NCBI GenBank assembly: GCA_018267955.1
Contig: JAFDXL010000009.1
Coordinates: 708,717-772,716 of the forward strand
DNA length: 64,000 nucleotides
Direction of reading: 5' to 3'
From: Bacteroidota bacterium
Lineage (GTDB): Bacteria > Bacteroidota > Bacteroidia > Chitinophagales > Chitinophagaceae
Positions 1-9,232 of this stretch are shown one piece after another. The notes beneath the pieces are model-generated. The model saw only the letters and a list, made by a program, of their open reading frames with translations, had not been told where the DNA came from and did not search any database. Within the stretch, counting starts at the first letter, position 1; each line of letters opens with the position of its first letter. The translations under genes and the position numbers were made by a program.

Positions 1-1037
1 CGGCCACCTTCTGCCTTCACCGCGTTTGATTTACGGCTGTTATCAAACAGGGAATCCACAGCTTCCTGCAGCATACGTTTTTCGTTACGCAGGATCACTT
101 CCGGAGCCTTGATCTCTATCAGGCGTTTCAGACGGTTGTTACGGATAATAACACGGCGGTACAGATCGTTCAGGTCTGATGACGCAAAACGGCCACCATC
201 CAGTGGTACTAACGGGCGCAGTTCGGGTGGTATTACAGGGATGTATTGCATCACTGTCCACTCCAGCCTGTTCTCTACCCTTGTATTCGCATCGCGGAAA
301 GCTTCTACTACGCTCAGGCGTTTCAGGGCTTCCTGCTTACGTTGCTGTGATGTTTCGTTAGCAGCTGCATTACGCAGGTCGTAAGAAAGCTGATCCAAAT
401 CGATACGGCTCAACAGAGAGTGTACCGCCTCAGCCCCCATCTTGGCGATGAACTTGTTCGGATCATCATCAGGCAGGTATTGATTTTCTTTAGAGATGGT
501 ATCCAGTATTTCCAGGTACTCATCTTCTGTCAGCAGTTGCAGGTATGTATTTTCTGAATCTTTCAGGTTCAGTTTCTGGCGTATCAGGTCATCAGCTTCA
601 CCGGCTTGTACTACTACATAACGTTCGTAATACACGATGCTTTCCAGCTTTTTAGAGCTGCTACCCAGCAGGTAACCGATCTTGTTTGGCAAGCTCTTGA
701 AGTACCATATGTGTACGATAGGCACTACCAGCTTGATGTGGCCCAAACGCTCACGGCGTACTTTCTTTTCGGTAACTTCTACACCGCAACGGTCGCAGAC
801 GATACCCTTGTAACGGATACGCTTATACTTACCGCAATAGCATTCGTAATCCTTTACAGGACCGAAGATCTTTTCGCAGAACAAGCCATCACGTTCAGGC
901 TTGTAGGTACGATAGTTAATAGTTTCAGGCTTCAGCACCTCACCATACGAACGGTCCAGTATCGTATCAGGGGAAGCAAGACTGATGGTTATTTTATTGA
1001 ATCCCGCTTTCGGGCGGTTGTCTTTCTTTATTGCCAT
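1..1037 (-). CDS. rpoC: DNA-directed RNA polymerase subunit beta' (N-terminal part)
   Basis: This is the 5' portion of rpoC. The ATG is at 1037 (minus strand) and the gene runs off the left edge of the window, so only about 345 residues are visible. The start reads [20 protein letters not shown], typical of Bacteroidota beta'. The N-terminal zinc ribbon is visible around residues 65-85 (CYCGKYK followed by CDRCG), and the clamp region with [12 protein letters not shown] follows. The protein forms the largest subunit of RNA polymerase with RpoB. It lies 69 bp downstream of rpoB on the same strand, separated by a strong UUCG hairpin. I see no recognisable promoter of its own, so it is probably cotranscribed with rpoB. 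Identification is secure; the 3' end is not in the window. Confidence 0.97.
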   Translation of the reverse strand, partial: MAIKKDNRPKAGFNKITISLASPDTILDRSYGEVLKPETINYRTYKPERDGLFCEKIFGPVKDYECYCGKYKRIRYKGIVCDRCGVEVTEKKVRRERLGHIKLVVPIVHIWYFKSLPNKIGYLLGSSSKKLESIVYYERYVVVQAGEADDLIRQKLNLKDSENTYLQLLTEDEYLEILDTISKENQYLPDDDPNKFIAKMGAEAVHSLLSRIDLDQLSYDLRNAAANETSQQRKQEALKRLSVVEAFRDANTRVENRLEWTVMQYIPVIPPELRPLVPLDGGRFASSDLNDLYRRVIIRNNRLKRLIEIKAPEVILRNEKRMLQEAVDSLFDNSRKSNAVKAEGG

Positions 1038-1082
1038 ATCAAAAAAGAAGTATTTTAAATGTTTTTTTGTGAAAAATCCGGC

Positions 1083-1100
1083 TACCCTCCGAAGAGGGTA
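1083..1100 (-). terminator. rpoB-rpoC intergenic hairpin with UUCG loop
   Basis: On the minus strand TACCCTC, TTCG and GAGGGTA form a perfect 7-bp stem closed by a C(UUCG)G tetraloop. It lies directly after the rpoB stop, and an interrupted T-run (ATTTTTC) follows about 7 nt after the stem. It could be a partial terminator or a processing/stability hairpin that sets the rpoB:rpoC ratio. The structure is seen directly; the function is inferred. Confidence 0.6.
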
Positions 1101-1106
1101 ACAGGT

Positions 1107-4100
1107 TTATTCAAATTTCAGTTCCAGGCCAAGTCCGCGCAGCTCGTTCACCAATACGTTGAATGATTCCGGTATACCTGGCTTAGGTATGTTATCACCC
1201 TTAACAATGGCTTCGTAAGTCTTCGCACGGCCAACTATATCATCTGATTTCAGAGTCAGTAATTCCTGCAGGATGTTAGATGCACCATATGCTTCCAGTG
1301 CCCAAACCTCCATTTCACCAAAACGCTGACCACCGAACTGTGCTTTACCACCCAATGGCTGTTGCGTGATAAGACTGTATGGCCCGATAGAACGAGCGTG
1401 CATCTTATCATCCACCATGTGGTGCAGTTTGATCATATAGATAATACCAACGGTAGCTTTCTGGTGGAAGCGTTCACCGGTTTCACCATCATACAGGTGC
1501 GTATGGCCAAAGCCAGGTAAACCTGCCTGATCGATAAGGCCTGCAATTTCCTCAACGGCAGCACCATCAAATATTGGTGTAGCGAAACGAACTTCCAGTT
1601 TCTCACCTGCCCATCCTAACACGGTTTCGTAGATCTGTCCCAGGTTCATACGGGAAGGTACGCCCAGTGGGTTCAGAACGATGTCTACCGGAGTACCATC
1701 TTCCAGGAACGGCATATCTTCTGCACGTACTATCTTGGCAACGATACCTTTGTTACCGTGACGGCCCGCCATCTTATCACCCACTTTCAGTTTACGCTTG
1801 CTGGCAAGATATACTTTAGCAAGTTTCAGAACGCCTGCAGGTAATTCATCACCTATGCTCAGGTTGAACTTCTCACGCTTATAACGTCCCAGTTCTTCGT
1901 TGAATTTGATATTGTAGTTGTGCAACAGTTGGTTGATCAGTTCATCTGTTTCTTTATCGCCTGTCCAGTTTAACGGGTTAACGTTTTGGAAGTCGATAGA
2001 ACCCAGCGTTTTTGAATTGAACTTACCACCTTTGCTCAGTACCAGTTCACCGAAGTTGTTAGTGATGCCTGCAGAAGATTTATCTTTCAGCAGGGTCATC
2101 AGTTTATCCATCAGCAATGACTTGATATCTTCCAGGTTCTTTTCGTGAACCTTTTCGATTTTTTCCAGAGCTGCTTTTTCACGCACTTTAGAGTTTTTAT
2201 CCTTTTTAGCGCGTTGGAATAATTGCTTAGATATTACGATACCTTCTGTACCACTTGGTGCTTTCAGAGAAGCATCTTTTGCATCACCTGCTTTATCACC
2301 GAAGATGGCACGTAACAGTTTTTCTTCCGGAGTAGGGTCAGTTTCACCTTTTGGAGTGATCTTACCTATCAGGATGTCGCCCTCACCTACGTGAGCACCT
2401 ATGCGAATGATACCGTTCTCATCCAGGTCTTTTGTTGCTTCTTCAGATACGTTTGGTATATCCGGGGTCAGTTCTTCTTCACCCAGTTTAGTATCACGTA
2501 CTTCCAGTTCATATTCATCAATGTGTACTGATGTAAACAGGTCGTCGCGTACTACTTTTTCGTTGATAACGATGGCATCCTCGAAGTTGTAACCCTTCCA
2601 TGGCATGAACGCCACTTTCAGGTTACGACCCAGCGCCAGTTCACCATCCTTAGTAGCGTAACCTTCTGTAAGGAAGTCGCCTTCCTTCACTTTCTGGCCC
2701 ACTTTTACGCATGGCCTTAAAGTGATGCTGGTGCTTTGGTTGGTCTTCTTATATTTAGTAAGTGTATAAACTTTCAGATCATCTTCGAAAGATACAAGGC
2801 GGGCAGTTTCACCGCGCTCGTAGCGAACGTGGATCTCGTTAGCATCTACATACTCCACCACACCAGGGCCTTCTGCATGTATCTGGATACGCGCATCGCG
2901 TGCTGCCTTACCTTCCAGGCCGGTACCTACGATAGGTACTTGCGGACGTATCAGCGGTACTGCCTGGCGTTGCATGTTCGATCCCATCAGCGCACGGTTG
3001 GCGTCATCATGCTCCAGGAACGGAATCAGCGATGCACTCAAACCTACGATCTGGTTCGGAGCCACGTCCATGTATTCTACTTCTTCCCTGTCTAATATCG
3101 GGAAGTCGCCTGTTTGGCGGGATTTGATCTTTTCTTCTACGAAGTTGCCTTTGTCATCCAAAGGAATGTTCGCCTGGGCAATCTTAGCTTCATCTTCTTC
3201 TTCAGCACTCAGGTAGTGCTGATGTTTCAGATCTACCTTACCTTCTTTTACTTTACGGTAAGGGGTTTCGATGAAGCCCATATCGTTGATCTTAGCGTGT
3301 ACGCAAAGAGTAGATATCAGACCGATGTTCGGACCTTCCGGTGTTTCAATAGTACACAGGCGGCCGTAGTGGCTATAGTGTACGTCACGCACCTCAAAGC
3401 CTGCGCGCTCACGGCTCAGACCACCTGGTCCGAGGGCAGAAATACGACGTTTGTGCGTGATCTCTGACAACGGGTTGGTTTGATCTAAGAACTGCGAAAG
3501 CTGAGAAGTACCGAAGAATGAATTAATTACAGAAGATAACGTACGTGCATTGATTAGATCAATTGGCGTAAACACCTCATTATCACGCACATTCATACGC
3601 TCACGTATAGTACGCGCCATACGTGCAAGGCCTACCCCAAACTGAGCAAACAATTGCTCGCCTACGGTACGCACACGACGGTTGCTCAGGTGATCGATAT
3701 CATCGATTTCTGCTTTACCATTGGTTAAACGCACGAGGTATTTGATGATGGAAATGATATCCTGCTTGCTCAATACTTTCGTATCAAGGTCAATATCAAG
3801 ACCTAATTTCCTGTTGATCTTATAACGGCCTACTTCACCCAGGTCATAACGCTTATCGCTGAAGAACAGCTTTTCGATAATGCCGCGGGCTGTTTCATCA
3901 TCCGGTGCATCAGAACCACGCAATTGACGATAGATATGCTGAACCGCTTCTAATTCAGAGTTTGAAGTATCCTTATTTAAAGTGTTGTAAATGATAGAGA
4001 AATCACCACTTACTTCTTCTTTTTGCAGAAATACGGTAGGGATACCCATCTCGATGATCATCGCCAGGTTATCCTCATCCAGTACATTATCACGATCCAG

Positions 4101-4919
4101 AACTACTTCGTTACGTTCGATGGTTACTACCTCACCGGTATCTTCATCTACGAAGTCTTCTGTCCATGTACGTAGTACACGTGCAGCCAGGCGGCGGCCA
4201 ATGTGATTAGCAAGGCTCTTTTTATCCACCTTCACTTCATCAGCCATACCAAACAGTTCCAGGATATCCTTATCTGTTTCGTAGCCGATAGCACGTAGCA
4301 ATGTAGTTACAGGGAATTTTTTCTTACGGTCGATGTAAGCATACATCACGTTGTTGATATCCGTAGCAAATTCCATCCACGCACCTTTGAAAGGTATTAC
4401 GCGCGCACTGTATATTTTAGTTCCGTTCGGGTGAACACTCTGTCCGAAGAACACACCCGGAGAACGGTGAAGCTGAGATACAACTACACGTTCTGCACCG
4501 TTGATAACGAAAGTACCACGTGGTGTCATGTACGGTATGTTACCGAGGAACACATCCTGGATGATGGTTTCGAAATCTACGTGCTCTTCATCGTTACAGC
4601 TCAGTTTCAACTTAGCTTTCAGAGGTACAGAGTACGTAAGGCCGCGCTCCATACATTCGTCGATAGTGTAACGCGGTGGATCAATGAAATAATCCAGGAA
4701 CTCCAGAACGAAGATGTTGCGGGTGTCAGTGATCGGAAAGTTCTCCTTGAACACACGGAACAAACCTTCGTTATTACGCTTATCAGGAGTAGTTTCCAAT
4801 TGGAAAAAATCCTGGAAAGACTGCAACTGAATGCCTAACAGATCAGGCGTATCAGCTACATCGTGAATTTTACCAAAGTTTACGCGTCCCGTTGCTGTGC
4901 GTTTTTGTGGTATTGCCAT
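1107..4919 (-). CDS. rpoB: DNA-directed RNA polymerase subunit beta
   Basis: Complete beta subunit of 1270 residues, a usual length for Bacteroidota. It carries the catalytic-core signatures of RpoB. The rifampicin pocket lies around residues 465-500 ([20 protein letters not shown], then [21 protein letters not shown]) and shows the wild-type Q, D, H and S at the positions most often mutated to resistance, so the strain is predicted rifampicin-sensitive at this locus. Further on are the [12 protein letters not shown] motif and the C-terminal anchor with [20 protein letters not shown]. The gene is transcribed leftward with rpoC. In most Bacteroidota rplJ and rplL lie directly upstream; here the upstream neighbour is an unrelated gene on the opposite strand. 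Its own promoter and a structured leader lie at 4920-5090. Confidence 0.99.
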   Translation of the reverse strand: MAIPQKRTATGRVNFGKIHDVADTPDLLGIQLQSFQDFFQLETTPDKRNNEGLFRVFKENFPITDTRNIFVLEFLDYFIDPPRYTIDECMERGLTYSVPLKAKLKLSCNDEEHVDFETIIQDVFLGNIPYMTPRGTFVINGAERVVVSQLHRSPGVFFGQSVHPNGTKIYSARVIPFKGAWMEFATDINNVMYAYIDRKKKFPVTTLLRAIGYETDKDILELFGMADEVKVDKKSLANHIGRRLAARVLRTWTEDFVDEDTGEVVTIERNEVVLDRDNVLDEDNLAMIIEMGIPTVFLQKEEVSGDFSIIYNTLNKDTSNSELEAVQHIYRQLRGSDAPDDETARGIIEKLFFSDKRYDLGEVGRYKINRKLGLDIDLDTKVLSKQDIISIIKYLVRLTNGKAEIDDIDHLSNRRVRTVGEQLFAQFGVGLARMARTIRERMNVRDNEVFTPIDLINARTLSSVINSFFGTSQLSQFLDQTNPLSEITHKRRISALGPGGLSRERAGFEVRDVHYSHYGRLCTIETPEGPNIGLISTLCVHAKINDMGFIETPYRKVKEGKVDLKHQHYLSAEEEDEAKIAQANIPLDDKGNFVEEKIKSRQTGDFPILDREEVEYMDVAPNQIVGLSASLIPFLEHDDANRALMGSNMQRQAVPLIRPQVPIVGTGLEGKAARDARIQIHAEGPGVVEYVDANEIHVRYERGETARLVSFEDDLKVYTLTKYKKTNQSTSITLRPCVKVGQKVKEGDFLTEGYATKDGELALGRNLKVAFMPWKGYNFEDAIVINEKVVRDDLFTSVHIDEYELEVRDTKLGEEELTPDIPNVSEEATKDLDENGIIRIGAHVGEGDILIGKITPKGETDPTPEEKLLRAIFGDKAGDAKDASLKAPSGTEGIVISKQLFQRAKKDKNSKVREKAALEKIEKVHEKNLEDIKSLLMDKLMTLLKDKSSAGITNNFGELVLSKGGKFNSKTLGSIDFQNVNPLNWTGDKETDELINQLLHNYNIKFNEELGRYKREKFNLSIGDELPAGVLKLAKVYLASKRKLKVGDKMAGRHGNKGIVAKIVRAEDMPFLEDGTPVDIVLNPLGVPSRMNLGQIYETVLGWAGEKLEVRFATPIFDGAAVEEIAGLIDQAGLPGFGHTHLYDGETGERFHQKATVGIIYMIKLHHMVDDKMHARSIGPYSLITQQPLGGKAQFGGQRFGEMEVWALEAYGASNILQELLTLKSDDIVGRAKTYEAIVKGDNIPKPGIPESFNVLVNELRGLGLELKFE

Positions 4920-4958
4920 AGTATATTAAAAACTCCTTTTACAAAACAAAAAATCCCC

Positions 4959-4985
4959 GTACCCAAAGGCGATGCCTTTCAGTAC
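4959..4985 (-). promoter_or_regulatory. Hairpin in the rpoB leader, possible attenuator
   Basis: GTAC(CC)AAAGGC-GAT-GCCTTT(CA)GTAC forms a long interrupted hairpin. On the minus strand (rpoB sense) it is followed within about 10 nt by a T6 run in GGGGATTTTTTG, giving terminator-like geometry before the rpoB start. A second weaker stem TACAG/CTGTA lies at 4983-5001 and shares bases with the first, so the two are mutually exclusive. This arrangement would suit attenuation; the function is inferred. Confidence 0.45.
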
Positions 4986-5058
4986 AGGTTATAAAACTGT
5001 AACAAAAAAATTAGTCAAAATTAACTTGTGCACGTGCTAATTCCCCGAAGAGGGATTG

Positions 5059-5090
5059 CAAATATAAGAATTCCTGTTTTATTAATCAAA
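5059..5090 (-). promoter_or_regulatory. rpoBC promoter of Bacteroidota type
   Basis: On the minus strand TTTG (5087-5090) and TATATTTG (5059-5066) are separated by 20 bp. This matches the Bacteroidota primary-sigma consensus TTTG-N19/20-TAnnTTTG at every defined position. Transcription would begin near 5052, giving a leader of about 130 nt before the rpoB ATG. Confidence 0.75.
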
Positions 5091-5219
5091 AAATATTCCA
5101 AAAATAGCAAACCGTACTTTTTATTTTTAAAATGTGGAGAAAAGAACAAATATTATTGAATCACATAATTAATATTTAATCAGCGATAGCAATTCGCTGG
5201 TGTTTAAAACAGTAAAACA

Positions 5220-5275
5220 GATCATTCGTACGACGAAAAAGCCCTTTGGTTGATTCACAACGATCATTAGTACGA
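5220..5275. repeat. Pair of 14-bp direct repeats, candidate operator
   Basis: GATCATTCGTACGA (5220-5233) and GATCATTAGTACGA (5262-5275) differ at one base. Their starts are 42 bp apart, four helical turns, so both face the same side of the DNA. Each contains the palindromic core GTAC. They lie 64-119 bp upstream of the gene at 5339 and look like tandem binding sites for a regulator. Confidence 0.45.
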
Positions 5276-5338
5276 TCTCATCTCCGTAGCCGCTATTATA
5301 CCCTGACCTTTAAACCTAATCTTTAAAAATTAAAACTT

Positions 5339-6169
5339 ATGAAAAAGAACACCTTGAAACTTATTGCATTAGCAACAATCGCACTTACGTTTAACACGCA
5401 ATCGCATTTATTTGCTCAGGCGCAATGGATAGCAGCTCCTCCGGGAACAGGCAACACCGACCTGATAACAGATACTAAAACACAAAATGTAGGCATTGGT
5501 GATAATGCCCCCAGCGAAAAACTTACCATAAACGGTAGTCTGGGATTTACATCTCAAAGCAGCGTTTACAGGGAAATCAAAGCACAGGGATATAATACCG
5601 GCCTGGTATTACATGCAAATAATGGCTGGGGTGATGGAGCTGCTATTCTAATGAACGGAAATGGCACTGCATGGGACCAGGGTGGGATTGATGTATTATC
5701 TACCGTTCCGGTTACCACAAATGAATATGAACCCGCTTTCAGAATACGAAATGTAAAGACACCTGCAAACGGCTCTACCTGGTTAGATCCCTATTTTATA
5801 GTGTACAAAAATGGAAAAGTTTCTATCGGGGAAAACGTCGGTATAAGTACGGGTACAAACTACCGGCTGTATGTAAAGGACGGAATATTGACAGAAAGAA
5901 TTAAAGTAGCATTGCATTCTGACCCGGCCAACTGGTCTGATTTTGTATTTGCAGATGACTACAACCTCAGGCCCCTTAATGAAGTTGAAAACTACATTAA
6001 TAAACACAGACACTTACCTGAAATACCAAGCACTGAAGAAGTACATAAAGAAGGACTTGACCTTGCCCAAATAGATGCCAAACTATTACAGAAAATTGAA
6101 GAACTTACATTGTACGTAATACAACAGCAAAAAGAGATCAATCAGCTGAAAGGAAAGATGGGTAAATAA
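5339..6169 (+). CDS. Secreted surface protein with tail-fibre-like C-terminus
   Basis: A 276-residue exported protein. The N-terminus MKKNTLKLIALATIALTFNT followed by SHLFAQAQ is a clear signal peptide. The middle is a repeat-poor region with GVGIGDN-like motifs. The last ~70 residues (DFVFADDYNLRPLNEVENYI, then HLPEIPSTEEVHKEGLDLAQ and a coiled coil LLQKIEELTLYVIQQQKEIN) match a C-terminal module found on many Bacteroidota surface proteins that resembles phage tail-fibre endings. A trimeric coiled-coil stalk is plausible. No T9SS sorting domain is seen. It is followed 35 bp later by a T9SS-sorted protein in the same direction, which may be coexpressed. The biological role is unknown. Confidence 0.8.
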   Translation: MKKNTLKLIALATIALTFNTQSHLFAQAQWIAAPPGTGNTDLITDTKTQNVGIGDNAPSEKLTINGSLGFTSQSSVYREIKAQGYNTGLVLHANNGWGDGAAILMNGNGTAWDQGGIDVLSTVPVTTNEYEPAFRIRNVKTPANGSTWLDPYFIVYKNGKVSIGENVGISTGTNYRLYVKDGILTERIKVALHSDPANWSDFVFADDYNLRPLNEVENYINKHRHLPEIPSTEEVHKEGLDLAQIDAKLLQKIEELTLYVIQQQKEINQLKGKMGK

Positions 6170-6204
6170 TCCACAAACATTTATTCACTTTAAATTTTCA
6201 TGCT

Positions 6205-7401
6205 ATGAAAAAGAAAATTTTCTTTTTGCTTTCAGCCATAACGCTCAGCTATAATTTATTTGCTCAATTAACTAATAGCGATTTCGCTATAAATAACGGC
6301 AATGATGCCACACCCATATCATGTGGCTCTAATCCGGGTAATAGTTTTTTACCGGGGTCCTCATCAACGGGCCCAGGTAGTTTACAAGACTGGTATAGAT
6401 CTCACGGTACCCCAACAATTGTAAACAATTGCCAAAACCAGCCCGAAGCAGTTAGATTAATTGGGGAAGCCAAATCGCTCGGACAAGGAATAGCACATCA
6501 GTATCATTTCAGAGCCGGCAAAAAATATACAATTTGCTATAGAATTCTTAATTGGGATGCGTCTGGCGCTAGCCTGTCGTTTGCTTGCGGCAATGCATTA
6601 ACACAATCTATTTATCCAAGTTGTTATTGTGTTTGTTCTCTTCCGTTTACCAGTTTGAGTAGTTTTATGATGATACCGGGATATCTGCCTGCTAATGCCA
6701 GCGGGGGATGCGCCGAATTGTATGATAAACAGATTTCCTTTACCGCAAATAAGGATTATGATTTTTTCTATGTTGCATTTTCAAGTAATACTGAAACTGA
6801 TCATGAATACTTTATAGACCTCGAATATGTCAACGTAATAAGAGAGTGTGAAAGCATTTCAGATATCTACTTCGACGGAACTACGGGCGCTATACCAGGA
6901 GGCTATTATGATGCTTATAATAATATTTTCGCCGGATCAAGCTATGGAGCATCTTCAACTCCCGTAGCTACTACAGCAAGCCTTAATACCACATTTGAAG
7001 CGACCAGGAGTGTTACAATGACCCATAATTTTACTGCCCAGGTAAACTCAGGTCATTTTTTTCTTGCACAAATAAACCCTTATAGCTGTAGTGATTATTG
7101 CACAACTACAGGTGGTAAATCCGGCACTACCACTATAAAAGAAGCATCGCAACCTCTCAATTCCTCAATCAGTATCCATCCTAATCCAAGCAATGGCAGT
7201 TTCACAATAGATTTGCCTCCTGATGGCGATTACGATATCCGTGTTGCGAATATGATGGGTGCAACTGTCTATACTGCTAAAACCTACTCGCAACGGGTAC
7301 TAAATGTACAACTTGACAACAAGTTGCCTCCTGGCAATTACTCTGTTCATATAACAGGGAAAAACATAAACTATGTAGAAAAAATAATAATAGCTAAATG
7401 A
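6205..7401 (+). CDS. T9SS type A sorting-domain secreted protein
   Basis: A 398-residue secreted protein. The signal peptide is MKKKIFFLLSAITLSYNLFA, with cleavage near AQ. The C-terminal ~75 residues (SISIHPNPSNGSFTIDLPPD ... LPPGNYSVHI ... KIIIAK) form a type A T9SS sorting domain, the signal for export and surface attachment or release by the type IX machinery. The body contains many cysteines and several NFTA/ATRSVTMTHNFTAQV-like beta-rich stretches, but I recognise no catalytic domain. It is followed immediately by a strong terminator, so this gene and the preceding one probably form a transcription unit. Function beyond surface localisation is unknown. Confidence 0.85.
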   Translation: MKKKIFFLLSAITLSYNLFAQLTNSDFAINNGNDATPISCGSNPGNSFLPGSSSTGPGSLQDWYRSHGTPTIVNNCQNQPEAVRLIGEAKSLGQGIAHQYHFRAGKKYTICYRILNWDASGASLSFACGNALTQSIYPSCYCVCSLPFTSLSSFMMIPGYLPANASGGCAELYDKQISFTANKDYDFFYVAFSSNTETDHEYFIDLEYVNVIRECESISDIYFDGTTGAIPGGYYDAYNNIFAGSSYGASSTPVATTASLNTTFEATRSVTMTHNFTAQVNSGHFFLAQINPYSCSDYCTTTGGKSGTTTIKEASQPLNSSISIHPNPSNGSFTIDLPPDGDYDIRVANMMGATVYTAKTYSQRVLNVQLDNKLPPGNYSVHITGKNINYVEKIIIAK

Positions 7402-7407
7402 TAAAAG

Positions 7408-7435
7408 AGCTCCGATACTATCGGAGCTATTTTTT
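7408..7435 (+). terminator. Rho-independent terminator
   Basis: AGCTCCGATA-C-TATCGGAGCT is a perfect inverted repeat, followed by A and T6. It lies 6 nt after the stop codon of the T9SS-sorted protein gene. Confidence 0.88.
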
Positions 7436-7513
7436 ATATGGCTCTCTCCATTCATTCTTTCCGCTATTAATAATTTCCGTAATTATGCGCTGTTGTACTG
7501 CTAGAAAATATAC

Positions 7514-8443
7514 ATGAAGAAATTATTCTTATCTACCCTTCTCTTTTATGGTCTTCAAGCCAATGCCCAAAACGGTTATGGAGACCTGAGCTATGATGGT
7601 TATAAACTAGTATTTTCAGAAGATTTCAATTACAATCCTGCAAACTTCAAAGAAGATCCTGCGTTCCGGCAAAACTGGCGGCTGCACCCCAATGAAGATT
7701 GCACGAATAAAGGAGCCTGCGTAGGATGGGGATACGAGATATACAGACCATCAATGGTGGATATGCCAGAACCGGGCATTATCAGGCTAAGGGATAGTGC
7801 AACCTCACCTGCCGACTGTATCAATAACATGGGTGGCCACCCTGTAAAACATATATCAGGTATACTGAACCTGACCAGGGCTGATAGCCAGGGTGTAATA
7901 AGTATGGGCATTATTGAGGCAAGCATTAAAATACCACCCTACCAGGGCGATAAAAGCACATCGGCGTGGCCGGCTTTTTGGGTAGCCTGGGGCCATAACG
8001 GCGATTGTAAAGGGCCTAATGCAACCGGCGGCGGACAAACGGAAATAGATATTATAGATAATTCAGACGGAGCAGACAGGTCCGTGCAAAACAATATCTT
8101 CTTCAGGGGCGGATGGAAAGGCGCCGAAGGCGAAAACACGCAGAACACTAAGGTACCCACCCTCCTTTCTGCTGATTTCCATACCTATTCCTGCCTGTGG
8201 GAACCATACAGCGCTACCTTTTACCTGGATGGCATCTTCCTGAAACGTATAGAATTTACGGAAGAAAAGACATTTAGTGATTTTCAGAGCCTTTACATCA
8301 CGCTACAAACCAACGAGCGCACAACAAATGGCCTGGAAATGAAGGTGGACTGGGTACGCTACTGGGTGCCGGAAAAGTCATTAGGGGCGTATCTCTCGCA
8401 CAGCTACACATCACCTGCATTTGTAAGCCCTGCGAACAAATAG
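7514..8443 (+). CDS. Glycoside hydrolase family 16-like protein
   Basis: A 309-residue exported protein with signal peptide MKKLFLSTLLFYGLQANA. The body has the GH16 jelly-roll layout: YKLVFSEDFNY near the N-terminus, W-rich carbohydrate-cleft segments (SAWPAFWVAWGHNGDCKG), HTYSCLWEP and FYLDGIFLKRIEF, then a terminal VDWVRYWVP strand. GH16 enzymes cleave beta-1,3/1,4 glucans, agar, carrageenan and similar polysaccharides. The catalytic stretch reads E177-I-D179-I-I-D182, where the family motif is ExDxxE: nucleophile and helper are present but the acid/base Glu is replaced by Asp. Activity may therefore be reduced or altered. No sorting domain follows. It sits alone between a terminator and the small lipoprotein genes. 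Confidence 0.85.
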   Translation: MKKLFLSTLLFYGLQANAQNGYGDLSYDGYKLVFSEDFNYNPANFKEDPAFRQNWRLHPNEDCTNKGACVGWGYEIYRPSMVDMPEPGIIRLRDSATSPADCINNMGGHPVKHISGILNLTRADSQGVISMGIIEASIKIPPYQGDKSTSAWPAFWVAWGHNGDCKGPNATGGGQTEIDIIDNSDGADRSVQNNIFFRGGWKGAEGENTQNTKVPTLLSADFHTYSCLWEPYSATFYLDGIFLKRIEFTEEKTFSDFQSLYITLQTNERTTNGLEMKVDWVRYWVPEKSLGAYLSHSYTSPAFVSPANK

Positions 8444-8517
8444 TCCGTATGATATCCGTGCTACTACGCAGATGGAATTACCATATGTATGGTATATAGC
8501 AGGCCTAGTGTTCATTC

Positions 8518-8525
8518 TACTTTTG
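8518..8525 (+). promoter_or_regulatory. -7 box of the first small lipoprotein gene
   Basis: TACTTTTG matches TAnnTTTG exactly and lies 40 nt upstream of the ATG at 8565. No clear -33 TTG was seen at the expected distance. Confidence 0.5.
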
Positions 8526-8564
8526 CTTTCATAAACAAATTACTTCATTTAAAAGCAATTATTT

Positions 8565-8771
8565 ATGAAAAAGCTCGCCCCGATCGTTGCATTATCCCTG
8601 ATGGTAGCCGCCTTCAGTTCCTGCAAAAAAGATTACACATGCTCCTGCAAAAGTGGAACAGGTACGCCATTTACCTACCAGTTTAACAAAGTGAAGAAAA
8701 AAGACGCTAAAGCAGCCTGCGATACATGGAATAATACTTACCAGATATCCGGCGGCAGCTGCTCACTATAA
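8565..8771 (+). CDS. Small cysteine-rich lipoprotein (paralogue 1)
   Basis: A 68-residue protein. MKKLAPIVALSLMVAAFSSC is a lipoprotein signal peptide with lipobox FSSC (modified Cys20). The mature part starts KKDYTCSCKSG and ends ISGGSCSL, with a KKKDAKAACDTWN segment between. The same architecture is repeated in the next gene (8906), so the pair arose by tandem duplication. The conserved DYTCxC and KKxAKxAC cysteines suggest a small disulfide-stabilised fold. Function unknown; I know of no named domain. The gene is bounded by its own promoter box and terminator. Confidence 0.82.
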   Translation: MKKLAPIVALSLMVAAFSSCKKDYTCSCKSGTGTPFTYQFNKVKKKDAKAACDTWNNTYQISGGSCSL

Positions 8772-8793
8772 TGGGTAAGGCGGTTTTGTATGA

Positions 8794-8820
8794 AAAAAGA
8801 GAGCTTTTCAGGCTCTCTTT
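8794..8820 (+). terminator. Rho-independent terminator
   Basis: AAAAGAGAGC-TTTTCAG-GCTCTCTTTT forms a 10-bp stem ending in a T-run, 23 bp after the first small lipoprotein gene. Confidence 0.88.
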
Positions 8821-8905
8821 TGTAGTTAATTATATTTTTTTTTGCGAAAACATTATGATAATTACATGACAATCTATAGTTTCGGGCTACTAAAACTATA
8901 ACGTT

Positions 8906-9133
8906 ATGAAAAAAATCGCCCCACTAGCAGCGGCCCTGTTGCTTACTTTCGCATTTACTTCTTGCAAAAAAGACTACACGTGCACATGTACAATTAGCGC
9001 AGGTGGTATAACTAGTACTGCAACCCCTGCAACCATCCATGACACGAAGAAAAAAGCTAAAGATGCTTGTGAAAAAGACAATGGTACACAAACAGTCAAT
9101 GGAGTTGCCGTAACAAGGGATTGCAAAATTTAA
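8906..9133 (+). CDS. Small cysteine-rich lipoprotein (paralogue 2)
   Basis: A 75-residue paralogue of the gene at 8565. The lipoprotein signal is MKKIAPLAAALLLTFAFTSC, with lipobox FTSC. The mature N-terminus KKDYTCTC is shared, as is KKKAKDACEKDNG. The body between is diverged (ISAGGITSTATPATIHD) and the protein ends VTRDCKI. The two copies are clearly related but not recent. Each has its own terminator, so they are separate transcription units. Function unknown. Confidence 0.82.
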   Translation: MKKIAPLAAALLLTFAFTSCKKDYTCTCTISAGGITSTATPATIHDTKKKAKDACEKDNGTQTVNGVAVTRDCKI

Positions 9134-9156
9134 TTAATAACATTTACCGTTATTAG

Positions 9157-9180
9157 AAAGGCGCCTTAACGGTGCCTTTT
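9157..9180 (+). terminator. Rho-independent terminator
   Basis: AAAGGCGCC-TTAAC-GGTGCCTTT forms a 9-bp stem with one G-T pair, followed by TCTTATTTTT. It closes the second small lipoprotein gene. Confidence 0.82.
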
Positions 9181-9232
9181 CTTATTTTTATTCAAGCTTC
9201 CTTAATTCGGCATTAGCCTTTATTTTGCAAAC

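Larger units (their letters stand above)
4920..5338. other. Intergenic region between rpoB and a divergent secreted-protein gene
   Basis: This 419-bp stretch has no credible coding sequence. The left part (to about 5090) is the promoter and structured leader of rpoB. The right part is AT-rich and holds a short hairpin (5181-5199, CAGCGA/TCGCTG) and two near-identical 14-mers at 5220 and 5262. These probably belong to regulation of the plus-strand gene at 5339. Confidence 0.7.

Noticed and set aside
606-1058. 150-codon plus-strand frame opposite rpoC
   Set aside because: It is antisense to the conserved zinc-ribbon and clamp region of rpoC and has no family resemblance.
1918-4838. Several long open frames on the strand opposite rpoB
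   Set aside because: They mirror a highly conserved coding gene, lack start contexts and protein-like features, and shadow frames like these are expected opposite a biased coding sequence.
5181-5199. CAGCGA/TCGCTG hairpin as a terminator
   Set aside because: No T-run follows on either strand, so it is at most a minor structure.
8489-8686. 65-codon frame overlapping the first small lipoprotein gene
   Set aside because: It overlaps the lipoprotein gene in another frame and has no signal peptide or homology-like pattern; the lipoprotein frame has a clear lipobox and paralogue.
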